Shown: positions 25,400 to 38,600 of the stretch, piece by piece
Layout: the number at the start of each line of letters is the position of its first letter
Numbering within the stretch: position 1 is the stretch's first letter
Assembly (NCBI RefSeq): GCF_001649575.2
Contig: NC_051451.1
Coordinates: forward strand, 26,097,993 to 26,161,992
DNA length: 64,000 bases
Direction: 5' to 3'
Origin: Kryptolebias marmoratus
Lineage: Eukaryota; Chordata; Actinopteri; Cyprinodontiformes; Rivulidae
The notes under the pieces: generated by a model
The model's database searches: none
What the model was told of the DNA's origin: nothing
The model's input: the letters and a program-made list of their open reading frames with translations, nothing else
Position numbers and translations under genes: made by a program

Positions 25400-25930
25400 C
25401 CTCCCGGCAGCATCTCACCTGCAGGTCTGCTCCCTGGAGTCTGCAGTCCATGTACTTTTCCCAGGCATACGGCAGGTCGGTGTGCCGCGGGTGGGCCATC
25501 GTGACCTCCTCAGCCCGCCGCCGCCGGGTCAGGGAAGTCAGGAAACGGAGAAACGAGCCGTCGGTTCCCGCTCCTCGGCCCCCAGGTGGCTCGAAGTGAC
25601 CCGGGCAGCCCGATGACGTCCTCCCGGGTCTGTCATTGCAGAGCCATGATTCACTGCGCCGCTTTGCTGCTTTTAAATCCTGCAGAGGAACACGAAAAAA
25701 TAAATAAATAACAAAAAACAGGTGCCGAGGGCTAGCAAAACAAACAAACAAACAAATCAACGGGTAAATTACCGGCCGCACACGAGAGGCCCAACCTCCC
25801 CCTTCTCCCCTCCTCGAACCGGACCCGAACCCGGATCAGGAACTTGGTTCGAACGAGCCCTGCCGCACCGGAACGGAACCAAAACAAAACGGGCTCGAGC
25901 CCCAAACACACGGGTTAGCTAACAGCAGCG
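25400..25930 (-). promoter_or_regulatory. lyst: GC-rich, CpG-dense region: probable LYST promoter and exon 1
   Basis: A CG-rich island in AT-rich surroundings, including CG-dense sequence at 25500-25650 and 25770-25930. It holds candidate exon A. As the only such island between LYST and NID1 it is the best candidate for LYST transcription start. Confidence 0.42.
25419..25499 (-). CDS. Candidate upstream LYST first coding exon A (27 codons)
   Basis: The ATG at 25499-25497 has strong context (A at -3, G at +4) in a GC-rich region. It reads MAHPRHTDLPYAWEKYMDCR then LQGADLQ and ends at the donor CAG|GTGAGA, phase 0. The reading frame is open upstream of this ATG too, so the start is not certain. 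It is the nearest promoter-like region upstream of LYST, so it is probably at least LYST exon 1, either coding or 5' UTR. The product of the added segment is unknown. Confidence 0.42.
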
Positions 25931-27786
25931 CGGGTGACAGAAGCTGCGTCAAGAGGATGCGCAGTTTCAAACACTTCGTTTTCGGTGTGAAGCTTGCCCT
26001 TCAAGATAAAAGCACAACAAATACTATCATTTAAGGGCTTTATTTAAGGGCTAATTCACATTAGCTTAAATTCTTCTTTGTAGGTTTTCTTATAAATCCT
26101 CTTTAGCATTTGTGATCATTTCTATTAAATTAAACAAAGATGTTGCAGCTAAAATGCAACCAAAGGTAATTTTATTAACAAACATAAAAAGATATATAAA
26201 TAAAACAATCGATATGCTTGTACAAGTACACTGTTTTAACTGTGCTTTACACAGATTATAAACAATAATGTTTTAGAATCTACTGCATGCCCTTGATATA
26301 GTCCAATTCAGATTTGTGCATTTTTTTCCTCAGTAACATTTAATGCTGCTATTTAAAACCTCAAACATCAAGCACTGTTTGTAGAAACAACACTGTTGTT
26401 TACTATAGTTCAGACAACGTTAGGGCATATTGTATGGTGAGTTAAAAAGAGGATTTCAGTCAGTATTGTTCAATATTAATGTTTTTCTATTGGTATTGAT
26501 TTCTAACATAATACAGACACAATTTGAAGCTCAGCTCTCATGATTGATACATATTTTAAGTCATATAATAATAATAATAACAAAAAAGCATCTCTGCACC
26601 AACATCTACAAATAGATACATCGGTATATATTAACATATTGCAGGTTTATGTTTATAATTCATAAACACGATGTGCTTGGATGACTCTGCTCAGTATATT
26701 TTGTTTAAATATATAATAAATGATAAAGAAATTTTAAAAAAGAGCTGCAGTTTGTGTTTTATTTTGAAATTTCTCCCGTTTCCTGTTGCATCCAGCGTAA
26801 CCGAAACGTTTCGGAGATGCCCGACAATTTCAAACAATACATCTCGATAAACAGCCGGTAAACTACAGGGAGATTTCACTTAATTCCTCGTGCAACAAAT
26901 GCACGGAAATTATAATAATAATAAAATAAAGAGACTATAAATTTCCAGGTTGCAGCGCCGTCGCAAACAGTCCCAACGGTTAGCTGTTATTGTAGCATCG
27001 CAGCGACCCGTTCATGTTCGGCAACTGTCGGAATTGTGTCAGAGAAAAACACATTTTATCGCATCTGAGAAAACAACTAAGCGACCAGGATGGAGCTACG
27101 CCCTTTATTGTTTTCACAAAAAGCATAAATCATCCAGCTCACCTCGGTTTCCAGTGAATTAAAGTAAACTAAAGGCTAGCTGCCGTCCAGCGCTGCTCAT
27201 ATGGGAGTTTTAGCCCTCGGCTCTGACTGCAAGGCAACACCGCCATCTTTCGGTTTAACGGCAGAAGCGCGTTTTCAACTAATAAATAAATAAATATATA
27301 GGCATTACTTTTATGTGTTTACTCTAAGCATAAAATAGCCAAAATCTTTAAATTGATGTTTAATTTAAAAAAAACACACAAAATATTCTGGTGAATCCGG
27401 GTCCATATTACAAAGAAAACCCCATAATGTGACACCGTGTTGAAATGTGTTCGATGTTTTTTTTTATTTTATTTTTAATCCCGTTTTTTCGCTTTAGCCG
27501 GGATCGGTTTTTCCTTGCAGTCAAGTCTGAGGGTTGGTGTTATAAATCTTCCCTCGTGACGTTCCCTCCTGCCTGGCTTCCTATTGGCCAACCCGCAGAC
27601 GATCGATCAATCAGATCAATGGCATTCCGCTCAGAGCGGTGGTGCGTTCAGGGTACCCTGGAAATACGCTTTGTTGATCTTCGTCGTCTCATCCCAAGTG
27701 GACAGAGATATTGTTGGCTTTGTGGAAATGAGGTAAAAATATGGAAGTCCATTTCCGCCACTTTGATAAAAAAGAAACATCTGTAA
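25931..27786. other. Intergenic between LYST promoter and NID1 3' end
   Basis: Strongly AT-rich, no exon seen. A slightly CG-richer patch near 27180-27280 has no coding potential I can support. Confidence 0.4.
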
Positions 27787-28250
27787 GTCATAATTATGAT
27801 ATATTATCTCAAAATGATGACTTAGTGTCTCATCATTTTGAGTTAGGTGACGTTATTATATGAGACAGCTTCTCATAACTACAGCTGGTAAGTCAATAAT
27901 ACTTTCTCTAAATTATAACTTAGTTTCTCATCATTATAAGATGCAAAGACAAAATTATGAGATGCTAAGTCAACATTTTGAGGTAGTATCTCATATTTAT
28001 GAGATACTCATAATTATGAGATACTAGGTTAGAACCTTAAGAAAGTATTTTATAATTTTGAGTTGCTTAGTGGTCATTTAGAGATATTATCTCCTAATTT
28101 TGAGATGCTACGTCTGCTAAGTCATAATTATGAGCTACTAACTCATAATTATGATGTACTAAGTCATAGTTTTGATAATTTTGAGATAGTATCTTCTAAT
28201 TACGAGATGCTAAGTCATCATTTTGAAATACTAAGTCATAATTAAGAGGT
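27787..28250. repeat. AAGTCATAATTATGAGAT-type palindromic repeat cluster
   Basis: About twenty degenerate units built on ATAATTATGAGAT, many self-complementary (CTCATAATTATGAG). Starts directly after an A-rich stretch and runs into a transposase remnant. Confidence 0.8.
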
Positions 28251-28254
28251 TCTT

Positions 28255-28625
28255 TTTACGCAGTGTGGTTTTGCATGGTGGTGGTAGCATCATGTTGTTC
28301 TGGTGGTCTACCTCCAAGTTCTTCAACTTCACCTGAAATCAACAATTGGGATTTGTCCAACAAGACTCCCATCAGAGCTGGTTTCTCATTGGATAAAGCA
28401 GGCGGACCTTCCCAAAGCCCCAAACTCAATCTGATTCAGAATTTGTGGGTCTGTGCCAAAAAACTGACCTATTTTAATGAATTCTGCCGAACACCCAACC
28501 AGAATCAAACCTGCGGTTGAGGATCCAACTCCTATTAGACGTTTAAACAACAGTTAGTGGGGGTTACGGATATTTTCAAGCCTGCTTGTGTAATTTTGAC
28601 CCTGTGTGGATTAGAGAAAACCTAC
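28255..28625 (+). mobile_element. Decayed Tc1/mariner transposase fragment
   Basis: GTTTTGCATGGTGGTGGTAG with ATCATGTTGTTCTGG matches the GGS.M.WG region, and the frame includes SQSPKLNLIQNLWV, the decayed SPDLNPIENLW motif of Tc1/mariner transposases. Frameshifts and missing parts mean it cannot be active. Confidence 0.6.
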
Positions 28626-29030
28626 AATAAATTCAAACTTGTGCACACAGTTCTTGTTGAAGCTGTGTGTTGTGTAATCAGCTGTTTAAACAAATCAATA
28701 AGAGCCTAAAATTAATTAAATTCACGCCCATGAGCGCGAGTAAGCTTCTGTGTAAATATATTCTTCAGAAAGCCGTCCAGCAACCAGACGTCTGTAATTA
28801 AACCTCCGGACACATGATGGCAGTGTTACTTTAAAAACAGACTCAAGAACTCAAACTGGTAGAAAAAAAAACCCAAAACATTTATTTCTTGTGCTGGTCA
28901 GGATGCAAAGATGTTTTCACCGTGTTTCTTAACGGTATCACATAAAAGTAGCTGTAATTCAAACATGGCACAGTGGAATGAGATACTGACTTCATGACAA
29001 ATTTCACATTAAATTATGGATCCCTTGAGC

Positions 29031-29036
29031 TTTATT
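29031..29036 (-). other. nid1: Candidate NID1 polyadenylation signal
   Basis: AATAAA on the minus strand, 182 bases past the stop codon. Another AATAAA lies at 28881-28886. Either would give a short 3' UTR; the choice cannot be made from sequence alone. Confidence 0.45.
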
Positions 29037-29217
29037 CTCAGTTTATGTGCACTCATGATATATAAAAAAGAAGTAAACATACTCTCAAGGGTGGCTGTGA
29101 TTTGTGTAAGTCTATTAAAAAAATAAAATTGTACATAAAGGCATAACACTGAGCAGTGAAAGGCACCATGAACTTCTTTCGGTGACGCGGAGCGGCCCCG
29201 GATATCGCGGCCTGCGT

Positions 29218-29342
29218 TCAGTGGTCGCTCTCCACGCAGCCCACTGCCGCGGCGTTGTCGGGGCACCTGCAGGAGCGGCCGGTTGGCGTCGGTAAACAGA
29301 GGTGAGTGCATCCTCCGTTGTTCACAGAGCAGTAGTTTTGTC
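29218..29342 (-). CDS. nid1: NID1 exon 20 (C-terminal EGF6 and stop)
   Basis: Encodes [20 protein letters not shown] then [10 protein letters not shown] and ends [12 protein letters not shown] (TGA at 29220-29218). Six cysteines give EGF6. Acceptor CGACAG, phase 1 in. Confidence 0.95.
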
Positions 29343-29592
29343 CTGTCGGAAAAAGAGGGGGGGGGAAGAGGAATTAAACGCCTGACATTCCTGGAGGGAA
29401 TGCATGTCACCCGCTGCCTTTTAAACTAAGGATTTGAAGTCCTTGTAAATAACATCACTGAGGATGACTCTCAGCTACTACCACCCCAAATTTTAGCTCA
29501 GGATCTGTAAAAATGACCGAGCTACAACCATTTATGTTCGAAGCTGTGGAGGCCATCTTGAACTGGGTTGACCAATCAGTTGTAGATGTGCT

Positions 29593-29625
<33 letters not shown>

Positions 29626-32600
29626 TATACTTGCCAACCCCCCCTTGTCCCGCATCACCCTGTGCAGGACAACCAAAAGTCCCGCATTTGGCCCTCACAC
29701 GCCACACTTTGTATTTCTCACGCAAAAAAAAATCACGCACACGTCCTTTTTGTCACTTTAACGCTATATTTAGCGAGTTTTCAGATCCCTCTAGCATTTT
29801 TTTAAAGCGACTAGCGACAAATCTAGTGACTTTGGCAGCTAAATGTAAGAAAGCACTCATTCTGCAGCGTGCCGTAAGCCCCGCCCACTCCCCCAAGCAC
29901 TTACAGCTGTCAATCTCACAGCAGAGAACAGAGAACTAAAGATGGAGAGGCAGAAAGATAAAGATGGAGGCAGGAAAGATGAAAGCTTTTCAAAGTGGTT
30001 AAAAGACAGCAGGAAGTTCTGTCTGAGCATCAAGAGGAGGCCTGGAAATGTTCAGGTTAGCTAATAAATAACAAGTTCCAGCTGTTTACTGATCAGTATT
30101 TACAATCTAACAGCTGAGAGGATGGAGACAAAGATCCAAACTTGAGAGCCCATGTGATTAATTCAAATTAATTGATCAGAATTCAGGAAAATCCTGTTGA
30201 ATCTATGATGTTTGGGTGTATTTCTGGGAGCGATGTTTTAAAGACACGATCAGCTGATGAAGAGATCAGCTGTTTATATACAACTGTACATATTTGGGCA
30301 GAGACTTAAACACAGATAATGTATTGTTCACTCTATGTTGTCCCATATTGACATTCCCAAAATGTTGGCAAGTATGACACACACAGAGAATAACGTGATA
30401 AAGAAGGAGCATTCATTAATAAGCCACCGCAGCAGGAAGCAGTGGGAAGCGGGGCTCTTTCCACAAACCGAACACGTCCAAAGGAAACAGAGAACTCCAG
30501 ATGTTGCAGATGTTGGAGGCCCCCCCTCCCTCGACTCTCCCCTGGCTACGTTCAGGCTACATTCTTATCTAAAGGGAGGACGAAGCCCGGCGCTGAGCTC
30601 CACCAACAGCCATTCCTTCAAGTAATAAACGTAATAAACACCAGCAGCGGAGTTCCTCCCGACACCTTCAGATACGGAGCAGAGCTCAGATTCCGACTTC
30701 CCAGAGTTGCTCCTCAGCTGCAACGTTTTTAAGATAATTGAAGGAATGCATATCGCCCACCGCCTTTTATGCCACAGAGTTAACCTAAAATGATCTCATA
30801 ATAATGATAATAAGATGGTCCAACCCTGTGGAGGACTTTATGAGATCTGTCAGCACCGACCACATTGATTTTAGCTCCATATCTGTAAAACTTACTGACT
30901 TATAACCATTTTTGTGCTAGCTGTGGCAGCCATCTTGAATTGGATTCACAGTGATTACTCGTGATTCATGAGATATTTCACTAACATGACAAACAGAGAC
31001 AGAGGAGGGCAAACACATCATCGTCCTTTCGCCTTTCATTGCAATAAATGTTTATTTTTTCCCGTAGAACGGTACCTGAAAGGCACTGGGCGTAAGCCGT
31101 GGTGATCCCGTACGGCCTGGTCCGTTTCTGGGGGTGAAACTCGTCCGACTCTTCCCCCGTGTAGCGGTCCACCCCGACCACGGAGTCCCTGTCGGGAACA
31201 CAGTCAGCACAAGAGTTCAGAAGCGTTTCGAGTCGGTTCTGAGTCGGCCCGAAGGCGAGCGCCCCAGCCTCCCCGCCCCCCCAACGCCACAATCTCTCAA
31301 CCTTTCCTCGTGAGGTCCTGCTGAGATCACAGTGAGGCCCAGGGCAGGTCGCTCGCAGATGCCTGGGCTGGGAAATTGCAAGCAGCTGTCACTTTTTGGG
31401 ATTCTTTCTCACTCCCATGTTCACACACACACACACACACATCCCCAACCCCCGCTTTCCTTCAGCGGGAACACAGAGCTCGGAAGTTTCAGGCTGGGAA
31501 TGTCCGAGTTCAGGATAATTCCTGATTGAAGCGTGACCCCTGAGCGGGGCGGAGGGTGAAGGCCGCAAAACGCTCCTGATGCTGCGGCGCCGTGACGGAG
31601 CTCTCAGACGACTTAAACGTTTCGTCACGACCGCAGACTTCAGAGTATTTCACTAAATGTGACGGAGCAACGCCAAGCTGACCACCTTTACTCTGCGACC
31701 TCGAACTAAAATCAGCGTCAGCGTTCACACGCCGTTCATGGTTTCCTTCTGAAGGGCTTTAAAATTCTAAATCATACTTTCAGCTTTTTTAACCAAACAT
31801 TAATCAAAACATTCAGCTCATTCAGGTTGTTACGGCTGTGACTTTTGGTTTATAAAACTTTTATATAGTCTTCAAATCTTTAAAAAACATTAACTATTAT
31901 TTATTTGGTCTCACCTTTAGTTGGCATCTGACTCATTTTAACTTTTAGCTACTATTTTGCTGATTTTAGCTGTTGCTTTGGAGGTTTTAGCTCATCTTTG
32001 AGGTTTTAGCTCTTGTTTTGGAGGTTTTAGCTCTTGTCTTGGAGGTTTTAGCTGTTGTCTTGAAGGTTTTAGCTCTCGTCTTGGAGGTTTTAGCTCTCGT
32101 CTTGGAGGTTTTAGCTGTTGTCTTGAAGGTTTTAGCTCTCGTCTTGGAGGTTTTAGCTCTCGTCTTGGAGGTTTTAGCTCTCGTCTTGGAGGTTTTAGCT
32201 CTCGTCTTGGAGGTTTTAGCCCTTGTTTTGGAGGTTTTAGGTCTTGTCTTGGAAGTTTCAGCTCTCGTCTTGGAGATTTTAGCTCTCATCTTGGAGGTTT
32301 TAGCTCTTGTCTTCAAGGTTTCACCTGTTGTCTTGGAGGTTTTAGCTCTTGTCTTGGAGGTTTTAGCTCTTGTCCTGCAGGTTTCAGCTCTTTTCTTGGA
32401 AGTTTCAGCTCTTGTCTTGGAGGTTTTAGCTCTCGTCTTGGAGGTTTTAGCTCTCGTCTTGGAGGTTTTAGCTCTTGTTTTTCTAATTTTAGCTTGTGTA
32501 CTGATCATTTTATCTGAAGACCAAGACCAAGGAACACACCAGACAGGCCAGGAAGAAAGTTGTTGAGAAGTTTAAAGTAAAAAACAACAACATCTCATGC

Positions 32601-35600
32601 TTATAACACGTCACAGAGCTCTGTTCAATCCATCGTCTTGAAGACATGAAGAGTTTGACCCGATTTGACAGGAGAGGGTTAAAAATAAACGTCAGATCAA
32701 AGAAAGTTACAGACCTCTGCCAATCGGTGTAGAAGATGTTCTTCCCAACGGTCGTGATTCCAAACGGGTACCGGATCCCCTCCAAAACCGTGCTGCGGTC
32801 TCCCCGACCAGGATTCACACACTCCAGTTTGTGCGTACCTGCGGGCGAAAGTCCTCACTCAGGGCGAGTCACACGGCGGACATCTTGGATAAGTCATCGG
32901 CGTGGAATTTACCAGCATCGGCCCAACACAGCAGAGAACTCCGGTAGTCGTAGGTCAACCCGTTCGGCAGACCCAGGTTGTCCTTGACCAGAACTCTTCT
33001 GTTGCTTCCGTCCATGTAGGAGGTTTCTATCTTGGGGGCGTCGCGGTTCCAGTCGGCCCAGTACAGATTACTGTTGGGATAAATCACAAATAATATCTTA
33101 CCTGCTGCAGATAACTCTTCCAACCTCTGTTCTGACATGTTTTTTGGAATTACACATCAGTATATTTGGAAAACTACCGGAGTAAACGCTATTAAACTGC
33201 ACCATTTGAGAAATACTGTAGGCCCCGCCCCCTACTTCACACATATTTGGCACCTCAGCTCTGTGACTACCTCCCCTTCTGACTCAGAGGCGTAACAGCA
33301 GTCGATCAACTTACTCAGGATAACCTTTTTTACGTTTAATTTCATACTTCTGCAAGGAGTACCTTTAGGACTTAGCTTGTCAGTTCCACAAATATGTCAG
33401 GAAGACGTAAAAACATCACGAAGAAGCATTTTACACACCCGTTTTCAGGATCAGCGATGATAGCTCGAGGGTTCACAAGATCGTTGTCTACAAGGACACG
33501 CCGCTGAGACCCGTCCAGAGACGCCACCTCGATTCGATCCCTCATAGAGTCGGTCCAGAACATCGTCCGGCTCAAGTGGTCGATGGCGATACCCTCTGGG
33601 CTTTCCAAATCTGTCAGGAGGACACATTTCACAGACTTGGTTTACGGTTTTTGGTTCATAGAAGAACAAGAAACTTGAAGAGTAAAAGTGAAACTACCGG
33701 ATCTGATGACGGCGGTGGGTTCCCCGCCATCAACGCTGGCCTTGCTGATGGAAGGAGATGTTATTTCCGTCCAATAAATCATTTTTTCCACGCAGTCAAA
33801 GGCAACTCCGATGATAACTTTCCCCTGTGAGGAAGGCAAAAAAAAAAGATTTTTCTCAGACAAAACATGGAGCAGATGTGGGGTTTCTTGTGTTTGTGTC
33901 TAGACTTAAATGTAAACTAGCTAAAAACAAATCCGGCATTGCATCAGGACGACAAGCCAGCTGGTTTGGAAATCTGAGAATAGGGAAAAAAACAAAAAAC
34001 AAAAACCACACAGGCGGGAATTCCAAGGATGTTGGACCGATGTTATTCATTAGTGGGAATAACTCAATGTTGACTCCAATAAAGCTAAGCCTTTAACGCA
34101 CGGAGCAGCTGGGAATCTGGCAACTTTTACTGCCAAGAAGAGAACAAACAGCCTGAGCAAACGTTACAGGGGATAACTGCTGTCTTGTTTTACTCCTAAA
34201 GGGATCCAAACTGTGCATGTGTGTGTCTGTTAGCAAAATATCTCATGAACCAACCGGGCGGATTTTAATGAAACTCTCAGAAAGTAACCATTCGATGTAG
34301 AACTCCGACTGATTACAATCTGGAGTCAATTTGATTCGAGATCATTAACCACAGCCAACACAAAAATGGCTACAACTTTTATAGATGCTGAGCTAAAATG
34401 TGGTGTGGTAGTAGCTGAGAGTCACCCTCAACGCATACTCTGAGCGCCAACAGATCGCACAACATCTTTGTTCAAAACTCGGCAATAACCGTAACTCTGT
34501 TTGACTGTTAGTAAAATATCTTTCAGGAAGTAATCACTGAATAAACATCTACGGCTGATTAACCATTGGAGCCAACCCAATTCAAGATGGCTGCCCCAGA
34601 TGGCTTCAACTCAGTCAACTTTGCAGATGTTGAGCTAAAATTTGGCGTGGTAGTAGCTGAGAGTCGTTACCAACACATACTCCGAGGGACAGCAGGTCAT
34701 TTGAAATCTTGCAACACTACACCTATTCAAGATTTGACCAAAAAGACGAAAAGTTAATCATTTTTAAAACAAGATGAAAGATGGCGTCCCTTACAGGCAG
34801 ATGAAGGACGGGCTTGGCATCGTTCTTCTTCATGTCGTAACCGTCCAACGGGACGTGTTCCACTCTGCCGCTCTGAGCAAACAGCAGGTGTGTCCCCGGA
34901 GGGAGGGTGACGTCGGGTCGGGGCCGCGGTCCAACAGGCGTGGGCCCGATGTTGTGGTCAACACCTGGCGGAAGTTAAAAAAAGGCGGAAACAAAGCGTT
35001 AATTTACACCCCGCTGGAATTCTGTCCTGGAGCTTCAGGACATCCCATCATTTACTCACACATCGGCCTGTGGCCCGGAGCCGAGCGCGTCCCGGCGATC
35101 TCCAGCCCGTTTCGGTCGACGCACCAGCAGTACCCGGTGCTGCTGTGGCACTGCATCGGCTCGTAGTCGCCATTCACGTTACACTCAGGGATGTAGTGAC
35201 CGACGGGGGGCCGGGGGCCCCGGGGTGGACCCAGCCCCGCCCCACCAAGGAGACTGTCTCTGTGGCTCTCGCATCGAGTCTTTGTCCTCTCTGAAAGAAG
35301 AAGTTAAAAACAACAAAAAACATAACATCAAAAACTTGTTAAAAAGCCTCTTTGGCTTCGGCTGTGGTTTAGCACCAACATGTGTTTTCTAGCTAAACTG
35401 AATTAGCGACGCTAATGGTGAAGGTCATTAAATTGTAAATAATTCAAATAAAACTACGACCCGAAACAGATAACGTGTGAGTGCTGAAGTGGTTCACTGA
35501 AATTAGCTGAAAAAGCTGTTAAAAGAAGAAGAACACTGGGTAAAAGGTAAAAGTAGCAAAATGTTAGCTAAAAGCTAAAAGTAGCGATTTGGTTTCTAGA

Positions 35601-38600
35601 AACTAAAAGTAGTGAAGGCTGGCTAAAAGTTAAAAGTACTACAGAGCTAGGTAAAAGCAGCGAAAGGTTAGCTGAATGTAGAAAAAATGCTAACTAAAAG
35701 TTAAAGTAACAAAAGGCTAGTTAGAAGCTAAAAGTAGCAGAAGGTTGGCTAAAAGCTAAAATAGCAAAAAGCAAAATAAAAGCTAAAAGTAGCAAATTTG
35801 CTCAATTGAAACTAAAAGTAACAAATGGCTAGCTAAATGCTAAAAGCAAAAAGCTGGCTAAAAGCTAAAAGTAGCAACAGGCTAGATAGAAGCTAAAAAT
35901 AGCAGAAGGCTGGCTAAAAGCTAAAAGGAGCATAGAAAGACAAAAATAAAGTCAGTATGCTGAAACAAATTTCAAATTTCCATGCATTTCTATGGGAAAA
36001 TGTGTATAAAAAAATGAAAGTAAATATTCTATAAAGCATAAAAGTTACAAAAACCAAAGTCCCAGCTGAATTAACCAAAAGGCTAAAATGGCAGAAAGTC
36101 TGCAGAAGTAGTTGATAATAAACTCGTCGGAGCAAAGACTTTGTATTCTGTTGTTAGCAGAGTAAAAATCAGCTGAAACGATGATGATGATGATCTCACC
36201 TGACGAGCAGTAGACGCCGTTCCCACTGTAGCCCGGTAGGCACTGGCAGATAAAGGAACCCTGCGTGTTGATGCACGCTGCGTTCAGGTGACACCTGCCC
36301 GGCTGACACTCGTCTATGTCTGCACAGATAAGGACATGGATGGTTACTGGTGGACGACCTGAAGGCGTCCCGTGGTCTTCGGTGTCTCTGCCGTACCTTG
36401 GCAGGTCCTTCCATCGCCCACGAAGCCCTGCAGACAGGAGCAGTGGTACGACGAGCCGCCGGTGTAGCTGCACTGAGCGCGCTCAGAAACGTCACAAGTG
36501 TGAGTGCCGTCCGCACAGTGGTCCACGGGTTGATCGACCTCTACGAGGAGGAACAAGATATTCACACTCTCACTTTCAGCTCTTTCAGCCATTCAGCTAT
36601 GAAAACCTTCAGCTTGTTCAGATCGTTACAGATATTAGCTTTTTAAACTTTCTGAATTATTTATCATTGTTTACATTTTTTTCTCACATAAATTCAATAA
36701 GATCTGTTCATTCTTACTTCATTTTTTAGCTTTTAGCTACTGATTTGCTAGTTTTAGCTTTGAGATATATTTTTGATAACTTTAGAAAGTAGCTACAGCT
36801 GTGATCATTTTAGCTTTTAGCTACCGTTTCCCTGGTTTTAGCTTATGGTTACTGTTTAGTTGGTATTAGCTTTTTGCTGCTGTTTTGCTATTTTTAGCTA
36901 CTGCTTTGCTAATTTTGGCTTCTATGTACTGTTTTTTTAAATTATTTTAGCTTTTAGCTCCTGTTCTTGTAGTTTTAGCTCTTAGCTATTGTTTTACAAA
37001 GTTTAGCTTTTAGCTACAGCTGTGATCATTTTAGCTTTCTGTTTTCTTGTTTTTAGCCTATAGCTACTGTTTAGCTGACCTTAGCTTTTAGCTACTGTTT
37101 TAGAAAAATTAGCTTTTAGCCACTGTTGTGATAATTTTAGCTTTAATTTACTGTTGTTCTGGTTTTAGCTCACAGCTACTGTTTAGCTGATCTTAGCTTT
37201 TTGTTACCGTTTTGCTCATTTTTGCATTTAGCTACTGCTGTTTAAATATATGTTCTTTCTACTGTTTTTTAATTTTAGCTTTTAGTTTCCTTTCTGCTAG
37301 TTTTAGCTTTTAGCTACTGTTTTCCTGCTCTTAGCTTATAGCTACAGTTTAGCTGGTATTAGCTTTTTGTGGCCGTTATGCTAGATTAAGCTACTGCTTT
37401 GCTAATTTTGGTTTCTATGTAGTTTTTTTATTTTATCTTTTAGCTTCTGTTCTGCTAGTTTTAGCTCTTAGCTACTGTTTTCCTGTTTTTAGCTTATAGC
37501 AACTGTTGAGTTGGTATTAGCTTTTTGTGGCCGCTTTGCTAGATTTAGCTACTGCTTTGCTAATTTTAGCTTCTATGTACTGTTTCTTGATTTTAGCTTT
37601 CTGTTCTGCTAGATTTTTACTCTTAGGTGCTGTTTTACAAAGTTTAGCTGTTAGCTGCTGTTGTGATCATTTTAGCTTTCATCAACTGTTTTCCAGTTTT
37701 TGGCCTGGTTTTAGCCTTTGTTCTGATCGTTGTCATGCTGCATTTTTACATTAAAAAGCTCATTTTTCCAGTTTTCCCTGCAGGCACTCGAACGTCTCTT
37801 ACCGATGCATGTCCGCCCATCACTGCCGAACTGAAAGCCCTCCTCACACTCACAGCGGAAAGTCCCCGGTTGATTATTGCAGACGGCATTCGGGCCGCAG
37901 ATCTGAGGGGTCTCTCTGCACTCGTCAATGTCTGACCGAACATAAATAAAAATGAAAAAGAGAGAGATGGGTTATCGCACGCTAATAACACCCGAGATTA
38001 GGTGCAGATTGGACTTCCGAAGTCTGGTTTTTAGAAGTTTAAAGGGAGACGCTCGATAAGATGGCCTAATTGTTTAACAACAGGATCTGTCTGAAAGATT
38101 TCCTTCCTTTCTCCACTGTGCGGTCTTCCTGTTTGGTTAAAAGATTCGTAGTTGTTTGGAAAGTGGACTGGGAATATGGGACAGTGGTCAATCCAGCCTG
38201 GAAGCGTGGGACTGCCTCGGCTAAATGTCCCTCAGGAGGAAGACTTCAGGAACTCTGGTTCATTCAGAAGCAAACTGTAGAAACGGTGCACAGTTATGGG
38301 GAAATGGGGATTTTATTTTATTGCATTTAATCGTTCTTACCGTAACACGCACGGCCGTCACCACTGAACCCAGCGGCACAAGTGCAGACAAAATGGATCC
38401 CGTCGCCAGGTTTGCAGACAGCGTTGGTGTCGCAGCCGTGTCTTCCGGTAAAACACGGGTTCTCCTCTGGCTGCCCGCCTGAGGAGTTACAGCGTGAGAC
38501 ACTTTGTTACAAATCTAATCATCTTTTTAAGGGAAAACGAAAACAGAAACCTGAAAAATGCCACTTTGTCGGACAAGACGGAGGAAGGAAGCGAGCTCAG

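Noticed and set aside
32018..32566. 182-codon plus-strand reading frame
   Set aside because: It is the 21-bp tandem array read in frame; low complexity, no conserved domain, opposite strand equally open.
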